Source of the DNA: Bradyrhizobium betae
GTDB taxonomy: Bacteria > Pseudomonadota > Alphaproteobacteria > Rhizobiales > Xanthobacteraceae
Direction of reading: 5' to 3'
Assembly: GCF_004123905.1 (NCBI RefSeq)
Contig: NZ_MZXW01000020.1
Location: 1-64,000, forward strand
Length of the DNA stretch: 64,000 nucleotides
The notes below the pieces were generated by a model that ran no database searches, was not told the DNA's origin, and saw only the letters and a program-made list of their open reading frames with translations. The translations under genes and the position numbers were made by a program. Every line of letters starts with the position of its first letter. Positions within the stretch are counted from its first letter, which is position 1. This document shows positions 24,316 to 33,510 of the stretch, piece by piece.

Positions 24316-26853
24316 ATGAAGTTTGGACTGCGACTCCGGGGGGGCTTGCTCGCAACCCTGATCATGTTCGGCGCGCCGGTGCTTGCCCCGGTTGGGGCTG
24401 CTTTTGTGTCTTCGTCTGCGCTCGCTCAGACCGTCCAGTCGATTTCCGTCGAAGGGAATCGCCGCGTCGAGGTGGAGACCATCCGCTCCTATTTCAAACC
24501 CGGCCCGGGTGGCCGCCTGGATCAGGGCGCCATCGATGACGGTCTCAAGGCGTTGATCGAGACCGGCCTGTTCCAGGACGTGCGCATCAACCGTGGCGCC
24601 GGTGGCCAGATCGTCGTCTCCGTGGTGGAAAACCCGGTGATCGGCCGTATCGCCTTCGAGGGCAACAAGAAGATCAAGGACGAGCAGCTCACCACTGAAG
24701 TCCAGTCCAAGGCGCGCGGCACCTTCTCCCGCGCCATGGTGCAGTCCGACACGCTGCGAATCGCCGAGATCTATCGCCGTTCCGGCCGCTACGACGTGCG
24801 CGTCACGCCCGAGATCATCGAGCAGCCGAACAACCGCATCGACCTCATCTTCACGATCGATGAGGGCGCCAAGACCGGCGTCAAGTCGATCGAGTTCGTC
24901 GGCAACAGCGCGTTCTCGTCCTATCGCCTGCGCGACGTCATCAAGACCCATGAATCGAATCTGCTGAGCTTCCTCGCCAGCAGCGACATCTACGATCCCG
25001 ATCGCGTCGAAGCCGACCGCGACCTGATTCGCCGCTTCTATCTCAAGAACGGTTTCGCCGACGTCCAGGTCGTCGCCGCGCTCACCGAATACGATCCGGA
25101 GAAGAAGGGTTTCAACGTCACCTTCAAGATCGAGGAAGGCTCGCAGTATCGCGTCGGCGCCATCGATTTCCGCTCCAGCATTCCGAACTTCGATCCCTCC
25201 TCGATGCGCAACTATTCGCGCGTCAATGTCGGCTCGCTCTACAACGTCGAATCGGTCGAGAAGTCGGTCGAGGAGATGCAGATCGAGGCCTCGCGCCGCG
25301 GCTATGCCTTCGCCGTGGTCCGTCCCGGCGGCGACCGCAATTTTGAGGCGCACACCGTCTCCGTCGTGTTCAACATCGACGAGGGCCCGCGCACCTATAT
25401 CGAGCGCATCAACCTGCGCGGCAACACCCGCACGCGCGACTACGTGATCCGTCGCGAATTCGACATCTCCGAGGGCGATGCCTACAACCGCGCGCTGGTC
25501 GATCGTGCCGAGCGGCGCCTGAAGAACCTCGACTACTTCAAGACCGTGAAGATCACGACGGAGCCCGGCTCCTCGAGCGACCGCGTCATCCTGATCGTCG
25601 ACATGGAAGAGAAATCGACCGGCGACTTCTCGATCTCGGGCGGTTACTCCACGACCGACGGTGCGCTTGCCGAAGTCTCGGTCTCCGAGCGCAACCTGCT
25701 TGGCCGCGGCCTGTTCGCCAAGGCAGCGGTGACCTATGGCCAGTACGCGCGCGGCTACTCGCTGTCGTTCGTCGAACCGTATCTGCTCGACTACCGTGTC
25801 GCGCTGGGCCTCGACCTCTATCAACGCCAGCAGCTGTCCAACAGCTACATCTCCTACGGCACCAAGACGCTCGGCTTCTCGCCGCGCCTCGGCTTCTCCT
25901 TGCGTGAAGATCTGGCGCTGCAGCTGCGCTACTCGATCTACCAGCAAGAGATCACGCTGCCGTACTACCTGGCGAACTGTAACAACGTCGTCGGTTCGTC
26001 AGCATTCAACCCGAGCCCGGCCTTCGCCAACGCTAATGGCATCGACCTGAGCGCGACCAACGGCCTCGGCTGTTACAGCGACGGTGAAGCCTCGCTGCCG
26101 GTGCGCAAGGAGCTTGCCGGCGGCAAGACACTGACCTCGGCGCTCGGCTACACGCTGACCTACAACACGCTGGACAACAACAAGAACCCCACCGACGGTT
26201 TGCTTGTCGACTTCCGCCAGGACTTCGCCGGTGTCGGCGGCGACGTCTCCTACCTGAAGTCGGTCATCGACGCGAAGTACTACGCTCCGCTGGTGTCTGA
26301 CATCGTCGGCCTCGTGCACGTCCAGAGCGGCATGCTGAACAAGATCGGCAACAACGAGCTGCGCATGCTCGATCAATTCCAGATGGGTCCGAACCTCGTC
26401 CGCGGCTTTGCCCCGAACGGCATCGGCCCGCGTGATTTGAATCCCTACGGCACGCAGGACGCGCTTGGTGGCACCAAATATTGGGGCGCTTCGCTCGAAT
26501 TGCAGATGCCGTTCTGGTTCCTGCCGAAGGAAGTGGGTCTGAAGGGCGCGGTCTACGCCGATGCCGGCGGCCTGTACGACTACCAGGGCCCGACGACGTG
26601 GTCGGTGACCAACGAAATGACCACGACCAAGAACTCGAACTGTACGCCCTCGACGATCAGCCCGGCTGTCACGCCTGGAACTTGTACGGGCTTGGTGTAT
26701 GACAACGGCAATGTCGTCCGCTCGTCGGTCGGTGTCGGTCTGATCTGGCAGTCGCCGTTTGGCCCGCTGCGCTTCGACTACGCCGTGCCGCTCACCAAGG
26801 GCAAGAATGACCGCACGCAGGAGTTCCGGTTCGGCGGCGGCACCTCCTTCTAA
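24316..26853 (+). CDS. bamA: Outer-membrane protein assembly factor BamA
   Basis: An 845-residue Omp85 protein that inserts beta-barrels into the outer membrane. A signal peptide ends near Ala37 (SSALAQTV); POTRA domains follow from SISVEGNRRVE (about residues 40-430), then a 16-strand barrel containing the LVRGF motif of strand/loop 6 and a C-terminal QEFRFGGGTSF ending in Phe, the assembly signal. ATG at 24316 is chosen because it opens the signal peptide. Lies 175 bases after rseP. Confidence 0.97.
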   Translation: MKFGLRLRGGLLATLIMFGAPVLAPVGAAFVSSSALAQTVQSISVEGNRRVEVETIRSYFKPGPGGRLDQGAIDDGLKALIETGLFQDVRINRGAGGQIVVSVVENPVIGRIAFEGNKKIKDEQLTTEVQSKARGTFSRAMVQSDTLRIAEIYRRSGRYDVRVTPEIIEQPNNRIDLIFTIDEGAKTGVKSIEFVGNSAFSSYRLRDVIKTHESNLLSFLASSDIYDPDRVEADRDLIRRFYLKNGFADVQVVAALTEYDPEKKGFNVTFKIEEGSQYRVGAIDFRSSIPNFDPSSMRNYSRVNVGSLYNVESVEKSVEEMQIEASRRGYAFAVVRPGGDRNFEAHTVSVVFNIDEGPRTYIERINLRGNTRTRDYVIRREFDISEGDAYNRALVDRAERRLKNLDYFKTVKITTEPGSSSDRVILIVDMEEKSTGDFSISGGYSTTDGALAEVSVSERNLLGRGLFAKAAVTYGQYARGYSLSFVEPYLLDYRVALGLDLYQRQQLSNSYISYGTKTLGFSPRLGFSLREDLALQLRYSIYQQEITLPYYLANCNNVVGSSAFNPSPAFANANGIDLSATNGLGCYSDGEASLPVRKELAGGKTLTSALGYTLTYNTLDNNKNPTDGLLVDFRQDFAGVGGDVSYLKSVIDAKYYAPLVSDIVGLVHVQSGMLNKIGNNELRMLDQFQMGPNLVRGFAPNGIGPRDLNPYGTQDALGGTKYWGASLELQMPFWFLPKEVGLKGAVYADAGGLYDYQGPTTWSVTNEMTTTKNSNCTPSTISPAVTPGTCTGLVYDNGNVVRSSVGVGLIWQSPFGPLRFDYAVPLTKGKNDRTQEFRFGGGTSF

Positions 26854-26873
26854 TTCGATCAGCAGGGCATGAT

Positions 26874-26903
26874 CCGTCCCCCAGAGTTTCTCCCGGGGGG
26901 CGG
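26874..26903 (+). terminator. Possible terminator after bamA
   Basis: A G/C stem, CCGTCCCCC (26874-26882) with GGGGGGCGG (26895-26903), one G-T pair, 12-base loop, followed by TTTCC rather than a full T-run. It could attenuate rather than stop transcription into lpxD. Confidence 0.4.
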
Positions 26904-26990
26904 TTTCCAAAAAGATCGTGCTCAATCCATGAGATGAGGCATGATGCGGTCAGGCCGCTTCATGCCGAAGCCGGACCGCGACGGGGTGGA

Positions 26991-28058
26991 ATGGCTCAGC
27001 CGACCTTCTTCAAAAAACCGCCTGCCTCAGCGCTGGCCGACATTGCCACGCTGACCAAGGCGGAGCTGGTCGATCCCACCAGGGGCGGCCACGTGATCAC
27101 GGGCCTGGCTTCGCTCGACGAAGCCGGTCCGATGCATCTGGCGTTCTTCGACAACCTCAAATATGCCGACGAGCTCAAGGCGACCAAGGCCGGTGCCTGC
27201 CTGGTGAGCCCGCGCTTCGAAGCCCAGGTGCCTGCGCATGTGGCCGTGCTCCGGGTGGCACAGCCGTTCCGGGCCTTCGTCAGGATCTCGAGGGAATGGC
27301 ACGGCGATGCGCTGCGCCCGCAGTCCTGGTTCGGCAATGACGGCATTGCGCCGTCGGCCATTATCGATCCCTCGGCGCGGTTCGAGGACGACGTCATCGT
27401 CGAGCCTCTGGCTGTCATTGGTCCCGACGTCGAGATCGGCAGTGGCACCGTGATCGGCGCCGGTGCGGTCATCGGCCCCGGCGTCAAGATCGGCCGGGAC
27501 TGCAATGTCGGGGCACGCACGGCCATCCAGTGCGCGCTGATCGGCAACAACGTGCTGATCCATCCCGGCTGCTCGATCGGCCAGGACGGCTACGGCTTCA
27601 TCTTCTTCGGCCCCGAGGGCCATCTGAAGGTGCCGCAGACCGGGCGCGTGCTGATCCAGAACGACGTCGAGGTCGGTGCCGGCACCACCATCGATCGCGG
27701 ATCCCTGCGCGACACCGTGATCGGGGAGGGCACCAAAATCGACAATCAGGTCCAGATCGGCCACAATGTGACGATCGGCCGGAACTGCCTGCTGGCGGCC
27801 CAGATCGGGCTCGCGGGCAGCTTGACGATCGGCGACAACGTGGCGCTGGGAGCCAAGGTTGGCATCAACAACCACCTCAAGATCGGCGACGGGGCCCAGG
27901 TCACCGCGATGAGCGGCGTCAAGGACGACATCCCGCCGAACGGTCGCTGGGGTGGCTTTTTTGCCAAACCGACCAAGCAGTGGTTCAAGGAAATTATCGC
28001 GGTGGAGCGCCTGGTACGCGACAGCAAGGCCGATCCGAAGAACGAGGGACGGGAATGA
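26991..28058 (+). CDS. lpxD: UDP-3-O-acylglucosamine N-acyltransferase
   Basis: A 355-residue left-handed beta-helix acyltransferase, third step of lipid A synthesis. The N-terminal uridine-binding domain (to about residue 110) precedes hexapeptide repeats (IGPDVEIGSGTVIGAGAVIG); the catalytic His258 is in QVQIGHNVTIG. ATG at 26991 fits family length. Its stop overlaps the fabZ start by four bases (ATGA). Confidence 0.96.
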   Translation: MAQPTFFKKPPASALADIATLTKAELVDPTRGGHVITGLASLDEAGPMHLAFFDNLKYADELKATKAGACLVSPRFEAQVPAHVAVLRVAQPFRAFVRISREWHGDALRPQSWFGNDGIAPSAIIDPSARFEDDVIVEPLAVIGPDVEIGSGTVIGAGAVIGPGVKIGRDCNVGARTAIQCALIGNNVLIHPGCSIGQDGYGFIFFGPEGHLKVPQTGRVLIQNDVEVGAGTTIDRGSLRDTVIGEGTKIDNQVQIGHNVTIGRNCLLAAQIGLAGSLTIGDNVALGAKVGINNHLKIGDGAQVTAMSGVKDDIPPNGRWGGFFAKPTKQWFKEIIAVERLVRDSKADPKNEGRE

Positions 28059-28516
28059 CGGCGGAATCACCAATCAAGTTCGAACTGGTGGATATCAATG
28101 CGATCCTCCGGACGCTGCCGCACCGTTTTCCGATGCTGCTGATCGACCGCGTGATCAACATCCGCGCCGATTACAGCGGCATCGGCATCAAGAACGTCAC
28201 CTTCAACGAGCCGGCCTTCCAGGGGCATTTCCCGGAGCGCCCGGTCTATCCCGGCGTCATGATGATCGAAGCGATGGCGCAGACCGCCGGCGTGATCGGC
28301 ATCACCTCGGTCGAGGGCACCGAGAAGCCGCGCGCGGTGTACTTTCTCACCATCGACAAGTGCAAGTTTCGCAAGCCCGTGCTGCCCGGCGATACCATCG
28401 AGTATCACATGCGTTCGATCGGCCGCCGCAAGGCGATGTGGTGGTTTCACGGCGACGCCAAGGTCAACGGCCAGGTCGTAGCGGAAGCCGACGTCGGCGC
28501 CATGCTGACGGACTGA
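28055..28516 (+). CDS. fabZ: 3-hydroxyacyl-ACP dehydratase FabZ
   Basis: A 153-residue hotdog-fold dehydratase of fatty acid synthesis. His58 (FQGHFPERP) and Glu72 (MIEAMAQTAG) form the catalytic pair with the family's 14-residue spacing; LPHRFPMLLIDRV is the N-terminal signature. Overlaps lpxD by four bases. FabZ and LpxD/LpxA compete for hydroxyacyl-ACP, which explains the conserved linkage. Confidence 0.97.
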   Translation: MTAESPIKFELVDINAILRTLPHRFPMLLIDRVINIRADYSGIGIKNVTFNEPAFQGHFPERPVYPGVMMIEAMAQTAGVIGITSVEGTEKPRAVYFLTIDKCKFRKPVLPGDTIEYHMRSIGRRKAMWWFHGDAKVNGQVVAEADVGAMLTD

Positions 28517-28685
28517 GGCGGCGCTCCCGCACTTAAGGTGCTGGATGAAGTCGTTGAAGTCGCGGGGCGGTTGGTTCGACCGGCATCTGAAATACGCCGA
28601 GATGATACGTCACTGGACAGATCGGGCGAAGTCGCGCTAACCACCGGAAAAGCAAGCGACTTCAACACATAAGCAGACCTTTTTG

Positions 28686-29480
28686 ATGAGCAGGATTGAT
28701 CCCACCGCACGCGTCGCGGACGGCGCCGTGATCGGCGAGGGCACCGAGATCGGACCCTTTTGCATCATCGGCCCGAATGCCGTGATCGGCGCGAACTGCA
28801 AGCTGATCGGGCATGTGCACATCACGGCGCAGACCACCATTGGCGACGGTTGCACCATCTACCCCTTTGCTTCGCTCGGCACCCCGCCGCAGTCGCTCAG
28901 TTATCGGGGCGAACTAACGAAGCTCCAGATCGGCTCGGGTTGCACCATCCGCGAATCCGTCACCATGAACGCCGGCACTGTCGCCGGCGGCGGCATCACC
29001 ACGGTCGGAGATCGCGGCTACTTCATGAACTGCAGCCATGTCGGCCATGACTGCCATGTCGGCAACGACGTGATCTTCGCGACGTCGGCAACGCTCGGCG
29101 GTCACGCCGAGATCGGCGACTTCGTCTTCATCGGCGGCCTGTCCGCGGTGCACCAGTTCACCCGTATCGGACCGCAGGTGATGGTCGGCGGCGTGTGCGG
29201 CGTGCGCGACGACATCATTCCGTTCGGGCTGGTCAACGGCCAGTACGCCGCGCTCGAGGGCCTCAACATCATCGGCATGAAGCGGCGCAAATTCACCAAG
29301 CAGCGGCTCGCGACCGTGCGCGCGTTCTACCAAAAGCTCTTCCACGGGCCGGGCATGTTTGCCGAACGGCTCGCCGCGGCGCAGCCGCTCGCGGGCGAAG
29401 ATCCCGCGATTGCCGAAATCCTCGACTTCATCGGTAAGGGCAAGCATCGCCCGCTCTGTCTTCCCGCCATCGAGAAGTGA
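28686..29480 (+). CDS. lpxA: UDP-N-acetylglucosamine acyltransferase
   Basis: A 264-residue hexapeptide-repeat acyltransferase, first step of lipid A synthesis. Repeats such as VIGEGTEIGPFCIIGP lead to the catalytic His121 (HVGHDCHVGN); the C-terminal helical domain has GLNIIGMKRRKFT. ATG at 28686; the 169-base gap after fabZ holds no recognised element. Confidence 0.97.
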   Translation: MSRIDPTARVADGAVIGEGTEIGPFCIIGPNAVIGANCKLIGHVHITAQTTIGDGCTIYPFASLGTPPQSLSYRGELTKLQIGSGCTIRESVTMNAGTVAGGGITTVGDRGYFMNCSHVGHDCHVGNDVIFATSATLGGHAEIGDFVFIGGLSAVHQFTRIGPQVMVGGVCGVRDDIIPFGLVNGQYAALEGLNIIGMKRRKFTKQRLATVRAFYQKLFHGPGMFAERLAAAQPLAGEDPAIAEILDFIGKGKHRPLCLPAIEK

Positions 29481-29487
29481 ATTCGGG

Positions 29488-30357
29488 ATGGCCGCGGACA
29501 TGACATCGGCGGCTTCGCAAGTTTCATCACCGGTCGGCGTGGTCGCCGGCGGCGGCGCCATGCCGTTTGCGGTTGCCGACTCGCTCGCAGCGCGCGGCGT
29601 CACGCCGGTGCTGTTTCCGCTGCGCGGGGCCTGCGATCCGGCGCAGGTGGAAAAATTCCGTCACCGCTGGATCTCGGTCGGCCAGCTCGGCCGTGCCATG
29701 CGGCTGTTCCGGGAGGAGGGCTGCCGCGACCTGATCTTCATCGGCACCTTGGTACGGCCTGCGCTGTCCGAGATCCGGTTCGACGTCACGACGCTGCGCC
29801 TGCTCGGTAATGTCATCCGCGCCTTTCGCGGCGGCGACGATCATTTGCTGTCCGGGGTCGGCCGCATCCTCGAGCAGGGCGGCTTTCGCATGGTCGGCAT
29901 CAAGGATGTCGCGCCCGATTTGTTGATGCCCGAGGGCTGCATCAGCCGCGCCTGGCCGAACGACAACAGCAAGGCCGACATCGCGCGCGGCCGCGCTGTG
30001 CTGACCGCGCTCGGCCCGTTCGACATCGGGCAAGCTGTAGTCGTGATCGATGGTCATGTGGTGGCGGTCGAGGACATCGAGGGCACCGACGCGCTGCTGG
30101 CGCGGGTCGCGCGGCTGCGCGAGGAAGGCCGCATTCGCGCAGCTGCTGGCCGCGGCGTGCTGGTGAAGGCGCCGAAGAGCGGCCAGGATCTGCGCTTCGA
30201 CCTGCCGACGATTGGCCCGCGCACGCTCGACGGCGTCGCCAAGGCCGGCCTTGCCGGCATCGCCGTCATCGCCGGCAACACCATCGCCGCCGAGCCGCAG
30301 GCGATGATCTCATTTGCCGACGCCAAATATCTCTTCGTCATCGGCTTGCCGGCGTGA
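29488..30357 (+). CDS. lpxI: UDP-2,3-diacylglucosamine pyrophosphatase LpxI
   Basis: A 289-residue DUF1009 protein. LpxI cleaves UDP-2,3-diacylglucosamine to lipid X and UMP and replaces the unrelated LpxH in alphaproteobacteria. The N-terminal domain (VGVVAGGGAMPFAVADSL) and the C-terminal domain (VLVKAPKSGQDLRFDLPTIG, GIAVIAGNTI) are as in characterised Caulobacter LpxI. It sits between lpxA and lpxB and overlaps lpxB by one base. Confidence 0.95.
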   Translation: MAADMTSAASQVSSPVGVVAGGGAMPFAVADSLAARGVTPVLFPLRGACDPAQVEKFRHRWISVGQLGRAMRLFREEGCRDLIFIGTLVRPALSEIRFDVTTLRLLGNVIRAFRGGDDHLLSGVGRILEQGGFRMVGIKDVAPDLLMPEGCISRAWPNDNSKADIARGRAVLTALGPFDIGQAVVVIDGHVVAVEDIEGTDALLARVARLREEGRIRAAAGRGVLVKAPKSGQDLRFDLPTIGPRTLDGVAKAGLAGIAVIAGNTIAAEPQAMISFADAKYLFVIGLPA

Positions 30358-31541
30358 TGCAGACCCGCGATCCCAAGCGAAAGATTTTCCTGATCGCCAC
30401 GGAAGAATCCGGCGACCGGCTCGGCAGCGCCTTGATGAAGGTGCTGCGCCAGCGCCTCGGCGACGGCGTGCAGTTCGTCGGCGTCGGCGGCCGCACCATG
30501 GCGCGCGAAGGGCTCGAGACGCTGTTTCCGATCGAGGAGCTGTCGATCGTCGGCTTCGCTGCGGTGGCGCAGCAATTGCCAAAGATCTTGCGGCTGATCC
30601 GCGAGACTGCGGACGCCGTGCTCGAAGCCGTGCCCGACGCGCTCGTCATCATCGACAGTCCCGATTTCACGCATCGTGTCGCCCGCCGCGTGCGCGCGAA
30701 GAATCCAGCGATCCCGGTCGTCGATTACGTCTCGCCCTCGGTCTGGGCCTGGCGGCCGGGTCGGGCGCGGGCGATGCTCGGCTATGTCGACCACGTGCTC
30801 GGCCTGCTGCCGTTCGAGCCGGAGGAATACCGCAAGCTCGGCGGGCCGCCATGCAGCTATGTCGGCCATCCCCTGATCGAGCAGTTGCCGTCGCTGAGGC
30901 CGAACGCGGAGGAGCAGAAGCGCCGCGATGGCGAGCCGCCGGTGCTGCTGGTGCTGCCCGGCAGCCGCCGCAGCGAGGTCAGGCATCATCTCGACATATT
31001 CGGGGCGACGCTCGGCCGCTTGCAGGCCGAGGGCCGCGCGTTCGAACTGGTGCTGCCGACCATGCCGCATCTCGAAGCAACCGTCCGCGAAGGAATCGCG
31101 AGCTGGCCGGTCAAGCCGCAGATCGTGGTTGGCGAAAACGAGAGGCGCGCTGCCTTCCGCATCGCGCATGCCGCGCTGGCGAAATCCGGCACGGTGACGC
31201 TGGAGCTCGCGCTGTCGGGCATTCCGATGGTGACGGCCTATCGCGTCGGCGCGATCGAGGCCTTCATCCTCCGCCGCGCGATCCGCGTCTCCTCAGTGAT
31301 CCTCGCCAATCTCGTGATCGGTGAGGACGTCATTCCGGAGTTCTTGCAGGAGGACTGCGTACCGGAGAAGCTGGCGCCGGCACTGACGGAGCTGCTCACG
31401 GACACGCCGCTGCGCAAGCGGCAGGTCGAGGCCTTTGCGCAGCTCGACACCATCATGTCAACCGACAACAAATCGCCGAGCGTGCTCGCGGCCGACGTCG
31501 TGCTCGCGACGATGCGGAAGGGCAAGCGGCAGGCGACGTAG
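30357..31541 (+). CDS. lpxB: Lipid-A-disaccharide synthase
   Basis: A 394-residue GT19 glycosyltransferase that joins lipid X to UDP-diacylglucosamine. Motifs: IATEESGDRLGSALM, VDYVSPSVWAWRPGRA, VLPGSRRSEVRHHL and AKSGTVTLELAL. ATG at 30357 overlaps the lpxI stop (TGATG); GTG at 30354 is an alternative. Its TAG stop lies inside a palindromic repeat. Confidence 0.96.
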   Translation: MQTRDPKRKIFLIATEESGDRLGSALMKVLRQRLGDGVQFVGVGGRTMAREGLETLFPIEELSIVGFAAVAQQLPKILRLIRETADAVLEAVPDALVIIDSPDFTHRVARRVRAKNPAIPVVDYVSPSVWAWRPGRARAMLGYVDHVLGLLPFEPEEYRKLGGPPCSYVGHPLIEQLPSLRPNAEEQKRRDGEPPVLLVLPGSRRSEVRHHLDIFGATLGRLQAEGRAFELVLPTMPHLEATVREGIASWPVKPQIVVGENERRAAFRIAHAALAKSGTVTLELALSGIPMVTAYRVGAIEAFILRRAIRVSSVILANLVIGEDVIPEFLQEDCVPEKLAPALTELLTDTPLRKRQVEAFAQLDTIMSTDNKSPSVLAADVVLATMRKGKRQAT

Positions 31542-31622
31542 GGTGGGCAAAGCGAAAGCGTGCCCACCATGTTTGCTCGGTCGCGGAGAGACGGTGGGCA
31601 CGCTGCGCTTTGCCTACGCTAC
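31538..31622. repeat. Palindromic intergenic repeat (Bradyrhizobium type)
   Basis: Two imperfect inverted arms of about 30 bases, 31538-31568 (GTAGGGTGGGCAAAGCG... ending GCCCACC) and 31593-31622 (GGTGGGCACGCTGCGC... ending GCTAC), differing by a one-base gap and about three mismatches, with a 24-base centre. The left edge supplies the lpxB stop codon and the right edge is four bases from the stop of the convergent SDR gene, so it can act as a bidirectional terminator. From memory, elements with this core recur widely in Bradyrhizobium genomes. Confidence 0.85.
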
Positions 31623-31626
31623 GAGA

Positions 31627-32394
31627 CTAAGCCAAGCCGCCGTCGACCCGGAAGCACTGGCTGGTGATGCGCTGGCTCTCGTCGGATGCGAGAAACAGCG
31701 CCATGCTGGCGATGTCCTCGGGCGTCACCGCATCAGGAACGGCCTGGCGCGTGCGCAGCTCGGCAATGGTCTGCTCGTTCGGATACCAGAGCCGGCGCTG
31801 CCGTTCGGTGATCACCATGCCCGGCGCGATGGCGTTGACGCGGATGCGGTCGGGGCCGACCGACCGTGCCAGCGAATTGGTGAAGCCGACGATCGCCGCC
31901 TTCGCGGCGGCATAGACCGGCAGTGCCGGCGCGCCGCGCATCCAGGCGATCGAGGACATGTTGATGATCGAGCCGCCGCCGCGCGCTCGCATCTGCGGCA
32001 CCACTGCCTGGGCGGCAAAGAAGACGTGCTTGAGATTGACGCCGATCGTCCAGTCGAACTCGGCCGGCGTCACCTCGGCTAGCACCTGGCGCTGGTCGTT
32101 GGCGGCGTTGTTGACGAGGACCGCGGCATCGCCGAGCGTTCGGTGGACCTGCGTCATCGCGGCGCGCAGCGCGTCGATATCAAGGAGATCGCAGGGTACG
32201 AACAGCGGCGCGGTGCCCGATGCCGCCGCCACCTCCGCGACCAGCGCCGTGCCGGCGGCTTCGTCGATATCGAGAAAGGCGACGCGGGCTCCCTGGGCCG
32301 CGAAGGCGCGCACGAAGGCGGCGCCGATGCCGCTGGCACCACCGGTGATCAGCACCACGCGGTCGGCGAGGTCGGCATAGCTCGTCTGGGTCAT
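31627..32394 (-). CDS. SDR-family NAD-dependent dehydrogenase
   Basis: A 255-residue short-chain dehydrogenase. TGGASGIG is the dinucleotide motif, Asp after the second strand (AFLDIDEA) favours NAD over NADP, and NNAAN, Ser (NMSSIAW) and Tyr-x3-Lys (VYAAAKA) complete the active site. It is the last gene of the ROK-ABC operon; its start overlaps the ATPase stop by four bases. By context it probably oxidises the imported sugar or polyol, as in oxidative pentose or deoxysugar pathways. Confidence 0.9.
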   Translation of the reverse strand: MTQTSYADLADRVVLITGGASGIGAAFVRAFAAQGARVAFLDIDEAAGTALVAEVAAASGTAPLFVPCDLLDIDALRAAMTQVHRTLGDAAVLVNNAANDQRQVLAEVTPAEFDWTIGVNLKHVFFAAQAVVPQMRARGGGSIINMSSIAWMRGAPALPVYAAAKAAIVGFTNSLARSVGPDRIRVNAIAPGMVITERQRRLWYPNEQTIAELRTRQAVPDAVTPEDIASMALFLASDESQRITSQCFRVDGGLA

Positions 32395-33500
32395 GCGATC
32401 AGTCGCTCCGTCTCGGGGTCGAACAGGCAGATGCGGCGGGTGTCGAGCGCGAAGGGGGCTTGCGTCCCCGGTGTGGGGCGGATGTCCGGCGAGATGCGCG
32501 CAAGCGCCGCTTCGCCACCGAGCCGCAGCAGGACGATGGTCTCGGCGCCGGTGGGCTCGACCATCTCGACCGGTGTGTTGACGACGATGGGCGCCTCGCC
32601 GGAGAATACGCGGTCGCCCTCGGCGATGCATTCCGGCCTGATGCCGAACACCACCTCGCGGCCGACATAGGGAGCCGCCGCATCATAGCCCCGGAGCCGC
32701 AGGCGAACCTCGTCCGGCCGCCCGGCGCCGATCACGACTATCGGCCCATCGGCGTCGGCCTCGAGCCGCGCCGGCATCGTGTTCATCGGCGGCGAGCCCA
32801 TGAAACGGGCCACGAACAGATTGGCCGGATAGCGATAGACCGTGTCTGGGTCGGCGAATTGCTGCACCACGCCGCGATGCATCACGGCGATACGGGTTGC
32901 CATCGTCATCGCCTCGATCTGGTCGTGGGTGACATAGACGATGGTGGCGCCGATGCGCTGGTGCAGCCGCTTGATCTCCATCCGCATCTCGACCCGCAGC
33001 TTGGCATCGAGGTTGGAGAGCGGCTCGTCGAACAGAAACAGCAGGGGGTCGCGCACCAGCGCCCGGCCCATCGCCACGCGCTGGCGCTGGCCGCCGGACA
33101 GTTGCGACGGCTTGCGGCCGAGCAGCGGCTCGATCTGGAGCAGCCTCGCCACGTTCGCCAGCGCCTTCTCCTGCTCAGGCTTGGCTACGCCTCGGCATTC
33201 CATGCCGAACGTGATGTTCTGGCGCACCGTCATCGACGGGTAGAGTGCATAGGACTGGAACACCATGGCGATGTCGCGGTCCTTGGGCGGGACGTCGTTG
33301 ACGACGCGCCCTCCGATCTCGATCGTGCCGTCGCTCGCACGATCGAGCCCGGCGATGATGTTGAGCAGGGTGGACTTGCCGCAGCCGGACGGCCCGACCA
33401 GCACGGTGAACTCTCCGCTCTCGATGTCGAGATCGATGCCCTTCAGCACCTCCAGATTGGCGTAGCGCTTCGACAAAGCGCGAATGCTCAGTGCTGCCAT
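32391..33500 (-). CDS. Sugar ABC transporter ATPase, MalK/UgpC type
   Basis: A 369-residue ATPase. Walker A GPSGCGKST (36-44), Q-loop MVFQSYALYP, signature LSGGQRQRVAMGRAL, Walker B LLFLFDEPLSNLD and the H-loop VTHDQIEAM are all intact. The C-terminal TOBE/regulatory domain (FGIRPECIAEG) marks the CUT1 oligosaccharide/glycerol-phosphate group. Ten bases downstream of the second permease. Confidence 0.94.
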   Translation of the reverse strand: MAALSIRALSKRYANLEVLKGIDLDIESGEFTVLVGPSGCGKSTLLNIIAGLDRASDGTIEIGGRVVNDVPPKDRDIAMVFQSYALYPSMTVRQNITFGMECRGVAKPEQEKALANVARLLQIEPLLGRKPSQLSGGQRQRVAMGRALVRDPLLFLFDEPLSNLDAKLRVEMRMEIKRLHQRIGATIVYVTHDQIEAMTMATRIAVMHRGVVQQFADPDTVYRYPANLFVARFMGSPPMNTMPARLEADADGPIVVIGAGRPDEVRLRLRGYDAAAPYVGREVVFGIRPECIAEGDRVFSGEAPIVVNTPVEMVEPTGAETIVLLRLGGEAALARISPDIRPTPGTQAPFALDTRRICLFDPETERLIA

Positions 33501-33510
33501 GACACATCCA

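Noticed and set aside
28517..28685. Spacer between fabZ and lpxA tested as a tRNA or small RNA
   Set aside because: A GGTTCGA-like stretch is present, but no cloverleaf arms can be built and there is no terminator.
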